DNA from: Collimonas sp. OK307
GTDB lineage: Bacteria; Pseudomonadota; Gammaproteobacteria; Burkholderiales; Burkholderiaceae_D
DNA: 64,000 nucleotides
NCBI RefSeq assembly: GCF_900113705.1
Contig: NZ_FOQI01000004.1
Location: 186,001-250,000 of the forward strand
Direction: 5' to 3'
Part shown: piece after piece, positions 28,658-37,391 of the stretch
Numbering within the stretch: the stretch's first letter is position 1
Layout of the letters: each line of letters begins with the position of its first letter
The notes under the pieces: model-generated
The model's database searches: none
The model's input: the letters and a program-made list of their open reading frames with translations, nothing else
Told to the model about the DNA's origin: nothing
Translations under genes and position numbers: made by a program

Positions 28658-29668
28658 CTAGTTGGTTTTCGTCACTTTGCTCAAATGACGTGGGCGATCC
28701 GGATCCATGCCGCGGGCGATCGACAATTGCGCGGCCATTACATAAAACGCTAATATCGCTACGATTGGATCAAGATCCGGTGTTGCTGCGGTAGGCAGAG
28801 TCAAGTCCCGATCCGCGACATCACTTGGCGCCGCCAGCAATACTTTGGCGCCACGTCCGCGCATTTCTTCGGCCAGTTTCAACAGACCTGCTTGTGCCGG
28901 CCCGCGGGTAGCGAACATCAGCAGCGGATAACCCTCGCCGATTAAGGCCATCGGCCCATGCTTGATTTCTGCACCGCTAAAGGCTTCTGCTTGTATTGCG
29001 GAGGTTTCTTTAAACTTTAATGCTGACTCCAACGCCACCGGGAAGCTGACGCCGCGTCCCACTACCATGATGTTGGTACTCGGTACCAACACCTCTAAGG
29101 CCATTGACCAATCGGTATGGCTGGCGATGTCCAATGCTTCTGGTAAAGCATCCAACGCGGCCAGAAATTTGATATCATTTTGCCAATACCCAGTCAACAA
29201 TGCGCTAGCAACCAGGCTCGCAATAAAACTTTTCGTGGCAGCGACAGAAAGTTCTGCCCCTGCATGCAGGGGAATAGCCCATTCAGCGCTCAAAGCTAGT
29301 GGCGAGCTGACATCATTGACCAGCGCAACCGTCGCTGCTCTGGCATCGCGAAAATAACGTATTGGTTCGATCACATCCGGGCTTTGCCCGGATTGCGAAA
29401 TAGCAATGGCCAGAGCATCCTTCGCTATCAGCGGTGCGTTATTCAAGGTTACGAGCGACATTGGCAAGGATGCGACGATACGCCCCAAACGCGCCATGAT
29501 GAGATATGCGCAATAGTTGGCAGCGTGGTCTGAGCTGCCACGAGCCACTGTCAAAATACTGCCGGGCGGTTCAGCCCGTAGTTGTCTGCCGAGTTCAGCG
29601 TAACGTTCTCTGTCTTGCGTTAATTGCATGGCAACGTGCCGGCTGGCGGATTGGGCTTCTTTAAGCAT
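28658..29668 (-). CDS. SIS-type glucosamine-6-phosphate deaminase (NagB-II)
   Basis: 336 residues from the ATG at 29668, which overlaps the nagA stop by eight bases (ATGCTTAA); a TTG six codons earlier is less likely. Two SIS domains: VARGSSDHAANYCAYLI and ISQSGQSPDVI in the first, VGRGVSFPVALESALKFKE and EIKHGPMALI in the second. This is the isomerase-like deaminase that replaces classical NagB in many Proteobacteria, converting GlcN-6-P to fructose-6-P. Last gene of the cluster. Confidence 0.88.
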   Translation of the reverse strand: MLKEAQSASRHVAMQLTQDRERYAELGRQLRAEPPGSILTVARGSSDHAANYCAYLIMARLGRIVASLPMSLVTLNNAPLIAKDALAIAISQSGQSPDVIEPIRYFRDARAATVALVNDVSSPLALSAEWAIPLHAGAELSVAATKSFIASLVASALLTGYWQNDIKFLAALDALPEALDIASHTDWSMALEVLVPSTNIMVVGRGVSFPVALESALKFKETSAIQAEAFSGAEIKHGPMALIGEGYPLLMFATRGPAQAGLLKLAEEMRGRGAKVLLAAPSDVADRDLTLPTAATPDLDPIVAILAFYVMAAQLSIARGMDPDRPRHLSKVTKTN

Positions 29669-30797
29669 GAGTGGGGCTGAGGTCAATCTGTTCTCCTTCT
29701 ACGTAAACGGCTTTGAGTTTGAGCTGGCGGTCAAACACCAGGATGTCGGCGAAACAGCCGGTTTTGAGGCGACCGCGTTCGGCAATGCCAAGATAATCGG
29801 CGGGATAAGTGGACGTACGTAGGGAGGCTTCTTCCAGCGTCAAGCCGATTGAGAGCAGATTGCGTAAAGCCTGGTCCATGGTCAAGGTGCTGCCCGCTAG
29901 CGTTCCATCGGCTAAACGGACGCCGCCCAGGCATTTGTGAACAACCTGGCTACCCAACATGTACTCACCGTCCGGCATACCCGACGCGGCGGTGGAGTCA
30001 GTGACGCAATACAAGTAAGGAATAGCCCGTATCGCTGCTTTCATGGCGCCCGGATGCACGTGCAGTAAATCGGGAATCAGCTCAGCGTATTCGGCATGGG
30101 CCAAGGCTGCGCCGACCATCCCGGGTTCCCGATGGCGCAAGGCGGTCATGGCATTGAACAGATGAGCAAAACCCGTTGCACCGCTTTTCAGTGCGGCGAC
30201 GCCATCTTCATAGGTCCCCAGCGTATGGCCGATTTGTACACGCGTCCCCTGATCGCCAAGCCTCTTTATCAAGGCAAAATGTCCCCTCATTTCTGGCGCG
30301 ATGGTAATCAATTTCAACGGTGCAAAGCTGCGTAACCAATCTATTTGCCCCACCGTTGCTGCGGTCGCAAAATTAGGCTGGGCACCGAGTTTTCCAGGAT
30401 TGATATAGGGCCCTTCCAGATGCACACCGAGTATGCGAGCACAACCCGTTTGTCGCGTCAGGCAAGCGCGACCAACAGCCAGCAATACATGTTCCAGATC
30501 GGCAGGTGGCGCCGTCATGGTGGTTGCCAGCATACTGGTGGTGCCATGTTGCGCATGCATGCGTGAGATGGTGTGAGGCGCATCACCAGCGTTCATGACA
30601 TCTAGACCGCCGCCGCCATGCACGTGCAAGTCGATAAAGCCGGGCAAGACATAGTCGCCGTCGCGGCCTGAATCAGAGGGATCAAATTTCAGAGGCGTAC
30701 CGTTGATACCGGTGATCAGATCATTGAAATGAACCACTCCGGACACCCAGCCTTGGGGGGTCAGTATATTGCCGTTAAGTTGTGTGATGGCGGGCAT
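29661..30797 (-). CDS. nagA: N-acetylglucosamine-6-phosphate deacetylase
   Basis: 378 residues from the ATG at 30797, which overlaps the kinase stop as TAATG; an upstream start three codons earlier is possible. Signatures: VLPGFIDLHVHGGGGLDVMN with metal ligands, HLEGPYINP with the metal-binding Glu, and the GATGFAHLFNAMT block. It removes acetate from GlcNAc-6-P in the cytoplasm. Translationally coupled on both sides. Confidence 0.95.
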   Translation of the reverse strand: MPAITQLNGNILTPQGWVSGVVHFNDLITGINGTPLKFDPSDSGRDGDYVLPGFIDLHVHGGGGLDVMNAGDAPHTISRMHAQHGTTSMLATTMTAPPADLEHVLLAVGRACLTRQTGCARILGVHLEGPYINPGKLGAQPNFATAATVGQIDWLRSFAPLKLITIAPEMRGHFALIKRLGDQGTRVQIGHTLGTYEDGVAALKSGATGFAHLFNAMTALRHREPGMVGAALAHAEYAELIPDLLHVHPGAMKAAIRAIPYLYCVTDSTAASGMPDGEYMLGSQVVHKCLGGVRLADGTLAGSTLTMDQALRNLLSIGLTLEEASLRTSTYPADYLGIAERGRLKTGCFADILVFDRQLKLKAVYVEGEQIDLSPTHA

Positions 30798-31699
30798 TAA
30801 ATGCATTCCATAGCTAATTGTTGACGAATCAGGATCAAGCCGCCAGCGGCAGAATCAGCTACCGGGCAGATCGCTCGCTGGCGCAACGCTGGCGGCAAGA
30901 ACTCTTGCAGAGGTACAGCCAAACCACCGCAAAGCGCCAGCGGCAATCGCGCCGAAGGATCAAGCGCTAAAGCGAGTTTTTCGATTGCACTTCCCGCTTT
31001 CTCCATGATGTTGCGTGCTACCGCGCTGTGTATCACATGATTGCTCACCAACGGGGCCAGTTGGGCATACATGCTTTGATTAGCGCGTGCCAGCCAGCCA
31101 AGCACGCAGTTGCGATCGCCATTTCCGTTGTTGCCACCACAGAATTGCATGACGTCCGCTGAAAGTATGTCCGGATTTGCACGACCGTCAAACACTTGCT
31201 GTACATGGTTAATGGCATGCAACCCAAGCCAGGCGCCACTAGCTTCATCGCCTGAGGGAAACCCCCAGCCACCAAGCGTGCGTAGCCTGCCGTCGGCCAA
31301 CAGCGCTGCCCCTATGCTCCCGGTGCCAATGGCGACGATCGCACCCGGTTTACCTTGATGCGCACCGAGTAAAGTAGTAATTGCATCGGAAGCGATGGCA
31401 AGGCTGCCAAACCCCGGGTTTAATCCGGAAAATTCGTCGGCCCATTGCGGAACATTGACACCAGAAAGGCCGCACCCCAATGCCATGTGTTCATATACTG
31501 GCGGAGTGATGCCGCTCTTGCAAAAGGCCGCTTGAATCGCATCGCAAATGGCGGCCCAGGCCGCCTGACGACCATGCATCAACGCCGATGGTCCAGCGGT
31601 CGCCTCGGCTATTTCTGTGCCGTCGGCAGTATGGATTCGCACATGCGTTTTGGTGCCACCACCATCAACGCCAATCAAATATCCGTAGTCTGTTGTCAC
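30797..31699 (-). CDS. BadF/BadG-family N-acetylglucosamine kinase
   Basis: 300 residues, GTG start with AGGATC upstream. The ASKHA phosphate loop is LIGVDGGGTKTHVRI; the second nucleotide-binding region is VAIGTGSIGAALL followed by WGFPSGDEASGAWLG. This is the eukaryote-like NAGK/BadF type rather than ROK-family NagK. Context next to nagA points to GlcNAc (or MurNAc/GlcN) phosphorylation. The MFS gene upstream ends 17 bp before the start. Confidence 0.87.
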   Translation of the reverse strand: MTTDYGYLIGVDGGGTKTHVRIHTADGTEIAEATAGPSALMHGRQAAWAAICDAIQAAFCKSGITPPVYEHMALGCGLSGVNVPQWADEFSGLNPGFGSLAIASDAITTLLGAHQGKPGAIVAIGTGSIGAALLADGRLRTLGGWGFPSGDEASGAWLGLHAINHVQQVFDGRANPDILSADVMQFCGGNNGNGDRNCVLGWLARANQSMYAQLAPLVSNHVIHSAVARNIMEKAGSAIEKLALALDPSARLPLALCGGLAVPLQEFLPPALRQRAICPVADSAAGGLILIRQQLAMECI

Positions 31700-31716
31700 T
31701 GTAGATCCTGTTCAGC

Positions 31717-33024
31717 TTACTTGCTATTTGAATGATCAATGGCATTCGGAACTACCACCTGCAAGCGCACTGCAATTTCGCCGGTTGCGTATTGCCCCGG
31801 ATTCTCGCGCTCCCGTATCGCCATTCCGCGCTTTACCACCGCATGCGACAAACGCCAATAAAGCGCGATCGTCAACGCGGATAACATCACAAATCCGATC
31901 ATCCCGAAGTGTAGATACAACAGCTTATAAATTTCTATACCTAAGCCGTATATCAACATGCTGAGCATGCCGATCGCGGCAGCAACCGTACCTTTTGATA
32001 CGGAGCTTTCAGTAAGGGTAAAGCGCATTAATACGGCAAAAGCCAGCCCTTGACCAAATGCCAGAAGACTGACCCCGGCGATGATGAAATACAGTGGATT
32101 GACTGGTGCTACGCCAAGCAGCATGAGTAATGTTCCCAGCAAGATCGGATATAGGGCGTAGCTGATGGAGGCACCCAAACGCCAGCTATCGGTTTTACTT
32201 GCCAACAGCAGATTACCGGCAATCAAACTACCGAATACCGGAATTTGCCAGAGGCCATATTCCATCATGCTCAAGTGGGCATCGACCACCAACATCATGG
32301 GCGACATCGCAATCCAGCCGAATAATGGAAGCAACAGAAAAGGCATCGCCAGCGCACCCCTCAAAAAATAACGATTGCTGAATACCGCACGATAGTCGTG
32401 CCAAATCTGTACCAGTGGTACTTTTTCCTGATGGTCCTGACGTTTGCTGACTGTTTCCGGCATGTGCAGGGCGAGGCCGATGAAAGCAATACTGGAAATG
32501 CAAGCGATAGACACAAACACTATCCGCCATGACCAGACTTCTATCATGAAGGCACCTGCGATCGGGCCGACCAATGGTGCAAGCATGGCGACATTGGCCA
32601 TTATTGCGGTAACTTTCACTGCTGCTTTTTCTTCAAATGCTTCTTGCACGACGGCGTAACCGACCGAAGAAATAAAACATAGGCCGAGACCTTGAAGGAC
32701 GCGCAGAAGTATGAAATTTTCCATGTTCTTTGAAAATACAATGGCGAAACAAGAAAAGATGAAAAATAAAACACCCGCCAGCATCACCGGCCGCCGTCCG
32801 ATACGGTCGGAGAGCGGACCAAACAGCCATTGGAGTACCGCACCTCCAAATAAAAAGGCCGTCATCGCTGATGCCATCCAAGCCGCGCTAACGCCAAATT
32901 CTCGAGTTACGGTCAACATTCCAGGTTGAATCATGTTGTTTGCGATGTAGACGGAGAATTCAAATAACACTAGTGCCAATGGAAACATCATGGTCTTGCG
33001 GGTAAGCAGAGAAATTTTTTGCAT
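31717..33024 (-). CDS. MFS transporter of the MdfA/Cmr type
   Basis: 435 residues from the ATG at 33024, with twelve membrane helices. FSVYIANNMIQPGMLTVTRE and FGPLSDRIGRRPVMLAG match MdfA, including an acidic residue in the first helix at the MdfA position. MdfA proteins export lipophilic cations and some sugars using protons. Placement inside a GlcNAc catabolic cluster is unusual: it may export a product made by the neighbouring glycosyltransferase, or prevent sugar overload. Function is inference. Confidence 0.85.
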   Translation of the reverse strand: MQKISLLTRKTMMFPLALVLFEFSVYIANNMIQPGMLTVTREFGVSAAWMASAMTAFLFGGAVLQWLFGPLSDRIGRRPVMLAGVLFFIFSCFAIVFSKNMENFILLRVLQGLGLCFISSVGYAVVQEAFEEKAAVKVTAIMANVAMLAPLVGPIAGAFMIEVWSWRIVFVSIACISSIAFIGLALHMPETVSKRQDHQEKVPLVQIWHDYRAVFSNRYFLRGALAMPFLLLPLFGWIAMSPMMLVVDAHLSMMEYGLWQIPVFGSLIAGNLLLASKTDSWRLGASISYALYPILLGTLLMLLGVAPVNPLYFIIAGVSLLAFGQGLAFAVLMRFTLTESSVSKGTVAAAIGMLSMLIYGLGIEIYKLLYLHFGMIGFVMLSALTIALYWRLSHAVVKRGMAIRERENPGQYATGEIAVRLQVVVPNAIDHSNSK

Positions 33025-33257
33025 AGTTTGAGCAAAATGCGTGGGGCGAAGAAGCGCACGCGCCGCTTTTGTTGAAATTCGAAGACTTCGGAAGAAACGA
33101 GCGATACACAATCACGATCCTCACCGCGACAAACAGATGGATTGCGCTGCGGCATACGCCGCATTGACGTAGCAAGTCGCTGTATCGCATTGAAGACGGA
33201 TATCTGTCAGGATGACCACGTCCTTAGGACGTGGTTTGAAAAACCAAAGGTTGGCCA

Positions 33258-34574
33258 TCAACTTTCAGCTGCACGAACGGAAGAGGCAACCACCACCGGC
33301 TTTTCATGTCGTCCTATCGGAACAATGCGCGACAACACCAGCACCGGTATCGTGCACAACAGGACCCACAAGAAAAAATGTTGATATCCCAATGCAGCCT
33401 GTATCGCTCCGCTCATCATCTTGAACAGGACATAACCAAGTTGCATCACACCTGTGCCGATGGCGTAATGGGCCATCCGATATTTACCGACCGACACTTC
33501 TTGCATGATAAATAAAATCAGGCCGACGAAACCAAAGCCATAGCCAAACATCTCGACGCTGAGCGCAACAGCAATCACACTGAAGTCGCTCGGCATCGCC
33601 ACGCTTAAAAAATAGAATGCGGCGTTAGGCAAATTCATTGCCAGGATTAAAAAGAACATCGCGCGTTTCAATCCTAGCCATGCAGTGAAATAACCTCCCA
33701 ATATGCTGCCGCCGATGAAGGCCAGCGTCGCCAATGTCCCATACAAGACACCGACTTCGCCGGTACTCAAACCTAAGCCGCCTTCTTCGCGCGCTGCACG
33801 CAGAAACAACGGTCCGATGGTCGTCACTTGTCCTTCTGCAGCGCGAAATAAAATGATGAAAAGAATCGCAAGCCAAATGCCCGGCTTCTTAAAAAAATCA
33901 ACTATCACGTCTTGCAGAGTAGCAAACACACCCCGCATAGTGATTGGGTCGGCATCGGCACGCACACTATTTTTTGCATTTGGCAGAGCCCAGGAATGGT
34001 ACGTGGCCAAGACGATCATGATCACGCCAAGCATTCCAAAAATGATGGACCACGCATGCGCTACCTCCATCTTTTTTTCAAAATAACCAGCCAACACTAC
34101 CAAGCCACCCAGAGAGAAAAATCGCGCAGCATTGTAAAAGCTACCTTGCCACCCTGCATAAGCAGCTTGTTGTTTGTCACTTAAGCTGCTGATGTATAAA
34201 CCATCAGCAGCGATATCGTGGGTTGCCGAAGCAATCGCCACCAAGGCCAGCAAGGCAATGCTTGCGGCAAAATAGACCGGCAACTGCAACGCCAGCGCTA
34301 ACAAACCAAGCGCCGCGCCACCAATAAATTGAAACAGCAAGACAATGGATTTTTTACTGCGCGCGACCTCTAGAAAGGGACTCCACAGCGGTTTGAAAAC
34401 CCAGACGAAACCAAGCAAACCGGTCCACAAAGCAATCTGCTCGTTTTCTACGCCCATACTTTTGTACATCAGCCCTGCCATTGTCGCCACCAGAAAATAT
34501 GGCAGGCCTTCAGCAAAATATAGAGTAGGCACCCATGTGATGGGATGACGTTTAGGGGTTTTTCCGTTTTGCAT
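33258..34574 (-). CDS. AmpG-like MFS permease for amino sugars or muropeptide-type saccharides
   Basis: 438 residues with about twelve helices. TWVPTLYFAEGLPYFLVATMAG and AGLMYKSMGVENEQIA resemble AmpG and its sugar-transporting relatives, as does SATHDIAADGLYI. Adjacent GH3 hexosaminidase, kinase, NagA and deaminase genes suggest it imports chitobiose, GlcNAc or GlcNAc-anhydro-MurNAc. The 233-bp gap to the MdfA-like gene holds no gene. Substrate is inferred from context. Confidence 0.85.
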   Translation of the reverse strand: MQNGKTPKRHPITWVPTLYFAEGLPYFLVATMAGLMYKSMGVENEQIALWTGLLGFVWVFKPLWSPFLEVARSKKSIVLLFQFIGGAALGLLALALQLPVYFAASIALLALVAIASATHDIAADGLYISSLSDKQQAAYAGWQGSFYNAARFFSLGGLVVLAGYFEKKMEVAHAWSIIFGMLGVIMIVLATYHSWALPNAKNSVRADADPITMRGVFATLQDVIVDFFKKPGIWLAILFIILFRAAEGQVTTIGPLFLRAAREEGGLGLSTGEVGVLYGTLATLAFIGGSILGGYFTAWLGLKRAMFFLILAMNLPNAAFYFLSVAMPSDFSVIAVALSVEMFGYGFGFVGLILFIMQEVSVGKYRMAHYAIGTGVMQLGYVLFKMMSGAIQAALGYQHFFLWVLLCTIPVLVLSRIVPIGRHEKPVVVASSVRAAES

Positions 34575-34704
34575 GGTCTCTGTATGCTTTCGTTTTTGTC
34601 AGTTTTTATTCAAGCTTATGTAAAGATCATCGTGCAGTCGGAGCAACGACACTCGCCCCGACAGTCTTTACTCACGTGCGGTTCTCCAAAATAGCTGTTC
34701 GCAG

Positions 34705-36243
34705 TTACGCACTTAACAACTTTTCGACTATCGGTTCCAGGGCAGCCGGGCGACAGCCATAGCTGGCGAGACGGCCTTGGGCCATCGGAGCCAGATCCAG
34801 ATCGTAGGGCAAGCGACCCGCCACTACCCACAGCTTGTCGTGTGGTATCGCAGCCAGAAGACGTTGCTGACCTTTGACGAACATGGCGTTATAGGTTTGC
34901 AACACAATTTGTTGCGCGCCTTCGGCAAATGCAATCGCATTTACCACCTCCTCCTCAGACGCTTCGGCTGACAGCATGTATTCGCGCACGCTAATGCCCG
35001 CTTCCAGCAAAGCTGGCAGCATGGAACTACGGGCTTCCTTGTTACGCACCATCACTACCTCATCCACCTCACTACGCGAGCGCACCTCCACCGTAATCAG
35101 CGTGACTGGCAGTCCCACATCCAATGGCCGGAAATTCCCTTGCACAAGCAACGCTGCATTTTGCAACTTTCTAGCTAACGCCAACGCCTCAGGTTTCCTT
35201 AAACCTTCTGGCCTGGTTGGCGTGCTGCGCCATTCGCTGACGGCATTGATTGTTTTGAGTTGAGACACACGTTGAAGTGCATCATTGATACGCTCGATAG
35301 AAATGCTTCCCTGTTCTACGGCCTGCACCACGGCTTCAATGGCAGCTTGCTGCCGCGTTTCCTGATGCGAAATGAGTACTATGTCGGCACCCGCCTGCAA
35401 TGTTGCAACCGCACCTCTGGCAACACCCACGCCTTCGAAAATGGCGGCCATTTCCAGACAGTCGGAAATTATCACTCCTTTGAAGCCCATCTCATCGCGT
35501 AACAGGTCTGTGAGCACGGCCTTTGACAGCGTTGCAGGGACCGTAATATCTGGCTCGATGGCCGGGAACGCGAGGTGCGTCGTCATAATGGCGTTTACGC
35601 CTTGGGCTATTGCCGCTTTGAACGGAGCTAATTCCACCGCGTGCAAGCGCTCCTTATCGTGGGGCACCAGTGACATCGCGTAATGGGTGTCGGTAGATGT
35701 ATCACCATGACCGGGAAAATGCTTGGCGGTAGCTATCATGCCGGCGGATTGCAAACCTCGCATAGCGGCCATGCCGTACTTAATGACGCTTTCAGGTTCT
35801 TCGCCGTAGGCGCGTACGCCGATGATCGGATTCTGCTGGTTATTGTTGACGTCCAAAACCGGCGCCAGGAACATATTGATACCAATCTGGCGCATTTCAT
35901 TGCCGCTGATATGGTTTAGTGCTTCGCAATCCTGTATCGAGCCGGCAGCCTGAAAAGCCATTGCAGCAGGAATAGGCGTCACTCCTTGCTCAATCCGCAT
36001 CACCATGCCTCCTTCCTGGTCAAGCGCAATGAGCAATGGCACATCGCTGACTTGCGCATTGATTTCCTGTAAATGGCGGCAAAGTGTAGCGACTTGTCCA
36101 GGTGTTTGCATATTGCGGCGAAAAAGTATGATGCCGCCCACTTTCTGCTGCTGAATAAGTCGGGTAATGCCCTCATTTACCTCTAGGGCATCAAAACCAA
36201 CCATGAATAACTGCCCTATTTTTTTTTGTAATTCCTGATTCAT
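34705..36243 (-). CDS. cytoplasmic GH3 beta-N-acetylhexosaminidase, NagZ-like with C-terminal domain
   Basis: 512 residues without signal peptide. The GH3 core has KHFPGHGDTSTDTH (174-187, with the His of the His/Asp dyad typical of NagZ) and nucleophile Asp261 in IISDCLEM. NagZ is ~340 residues; the extra ~170 residues resemble the C-terminal domain of longer Bacillus-type NagZ. It would hydrolyse imported GlcNAc-containing disaccharides. GGAAGGA precedes the ATG. Confidence 0.9.
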   Translation of the reverse strand: MNQELQKKIGQLFMVGFDALEVNEGITRLIQQQKVGGIILFRRNMQTPGQVATLCRHLQEINAQVSDVPLLIALDQEGGMVMRIEQGVTPIPAAMAFQAAGSIQDCEALNHISGNEMRQIGINMFLAPVLDVNNNQQNPIIGVRAYGEEPESVIKYGMAAMRGLQSAGMIATAKHFPGHGDTSTDTHYAMSLVPHDKERLHAVELAPFKAAIAQGVNAIMTTHLAFPAIEPDITVPATLSKAVLTDLLRDEMGFKGVIISDCLEMAAIFEGVGVARGAVATLQAGADIVLISHQETRQQAAIEAVVQAVEQGSISIERINDALQRVSQLKTINAVSEWRSTPTRPEGLRKPEALALARKLQNAALLVQGNFRPLDVGLPVTLITVEVRSRSEVDEVVMVRNKEARSSMLPALLEAGISVREYMLSAEASEEEVVNAIAFAEGAQQIVLQTYNAMFVKGQQRLLAAIPHDKLWVVAGRLPYDLDLAPMAQGRLASYGCRPAALEPIVEKLLSA

Positions 36244-36307
36244 AATCCAATCCTTCCAGCGTTTTTATGATGAAGAGAATTTCAGAAAATAAAGTACCGC
36301 CCTGCAT

Positions 36308-37267
36308 TTACCATATTGCCGCTCCAAGTAGCTTTTCACCCAAAGCAGACAATTTTGCAGTTTGATATCTATCTCTTTCCCAGTGACGGGGATCTCCGTG
36401 CAAGCTGTATCCTTCCGGAGCAAGACGCTGTTCCCATGAACGGATGCGCCAGTTTTTTAACTCGGTATTGCTCTCCTGAGCAGGCATCATGGAAATATAT
36501 TGCGCCATCCGAACTTTATTTTTGGATGTATTCTGTCGGATGCCATGACAAAGTTTGCTGTTCCAAAGTAGAAGATCACCTTTTCCCAATGGGACTCGAG
36601 TGGGCGTGAAATCAGCAACATTTGGTCTGTACCAATCCCAGTTGCCGGGTTGTTTCGATTTCCATGAATCATAGTTTTTGAACAGCTCGGGAATACACAT
36701 GAATCCGCCCACGTCCTCGTCGGTCTGATCGCTAACGGACAATACGCCTTGGACATTCTGCGGATCGGATTCCGGGTCGTAATCCCAGTGCATGAAACTC
36801 TTGAATTCAAAACCTGGTTCCGGCGGCAAATTGAAATTTAATCTGTCGATCGATACCCACAATTTACGCGCACCCCAGACATCGACAAACGCATCGTATA
36901 CTCGTTGAGTTTGGCGAGTGTCCCAAAGGTATTGATGGTTATACAGCTCCACCATGCCTGCGTTGAAGCTTAATTCTGTTTTTCTCAATTCTGATTTTTG
37001 CGGTGGATACCAGGTACCCTGATCGTCAGGATCAAGTTCTTCGAATTCCCACATAAGCCTCTCCAAATTACAGATCTTTTCAGGCTCAACAGCTTTCTTG
37101 ATCACGATGTAACCATTTTGAGTCCAGAACTGCCAATCCTCTTCGGAGAGTATGCGCAATGGGTTTCCGTTTGAACGATCATTTAAGCGGAATCCATTCT
37201 TTGCAAGAGTTGAATAATTGCGGGTGGAGATGCTATTTTTATCAATGCTGTCTATTTTTTTGTTCAT
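36308..37267 (-). CDS. phytanoyl-CoA dioxygenase (PhyH) family Fe(II)/2-oxoglutarate oxygenase
   Basis: 319 residues. The iron facial triad is visible as His160 and Asp162 in FMHWDYDP and His241 in LCHGIRQN, with Arg253 a likely 2-oxoglutarate contact. The N-terminal ~40 residues are polar and probably disordered. The gene is AT-richer than its neighbours. It lies between the glycosyltransferase-GNAT fusion and the GH3 gene on the same strand. Substrate is unknown; hydroxylation of an amino sugar conjugate or small molecule would fit the context. Confidence 0.85.
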   Translation of the reverse strand: MNKKIDSIDKNSISTRNYSTLAKNGFRLNDRSNGNPLRILSEEDWQFWTQNGYIVIKKAVEPEKICNLERLMWEFEELDPDDQGTWYPPQKSELRKTELSFNAGMVELYNHQYLWDTRQTQRVYDAFVDVWGARKLWVSIDRLNFNLPPEPGFEFKSFMHWDYDPESDPQNVQGVLSVSDQTDEDVGGFMCIPELFKNYDSWKSKQPGNWDWYRPNVADFTPTRVPLGKGDLLLWNSKLCHGIRQNTSKNKVRMAQYISMMPAQESNTELKNWRIRSWEQRLAPEGYSLHGDPRHWERDRYQTAKLSALGEKLLGAAIW

Positions 37268-37318
37268 AAAGACTTAAACCTGGTTGAAAAAATTGGTTAG
37301 CCGTCACAATCACTGGAA

Positions 37319-37344
37319 CGGAGCCAGTCAGATGCATGGCTCCG
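37319..37344. repeat. inverted repeat between the PhyH and glycosyltransferase-GNAT genes
   Basis: CGGAGCCA (37319-37326) and TGGCTCCG (37337-37344) form a perfect 8-bp stem with a ten-base loop; a second palindrome AACCACGGTGGTT follows at 37352-37364. They lie in the 124-bp gap between the two genes and may adjust expression within the cluster. No T-run on either strand. Confidence 0.45.
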
Positions 37345-37391
37345 CCTTGGAAACCACGGTGGTTCGATTTGATCTCAGCGTAATCTTTTGA

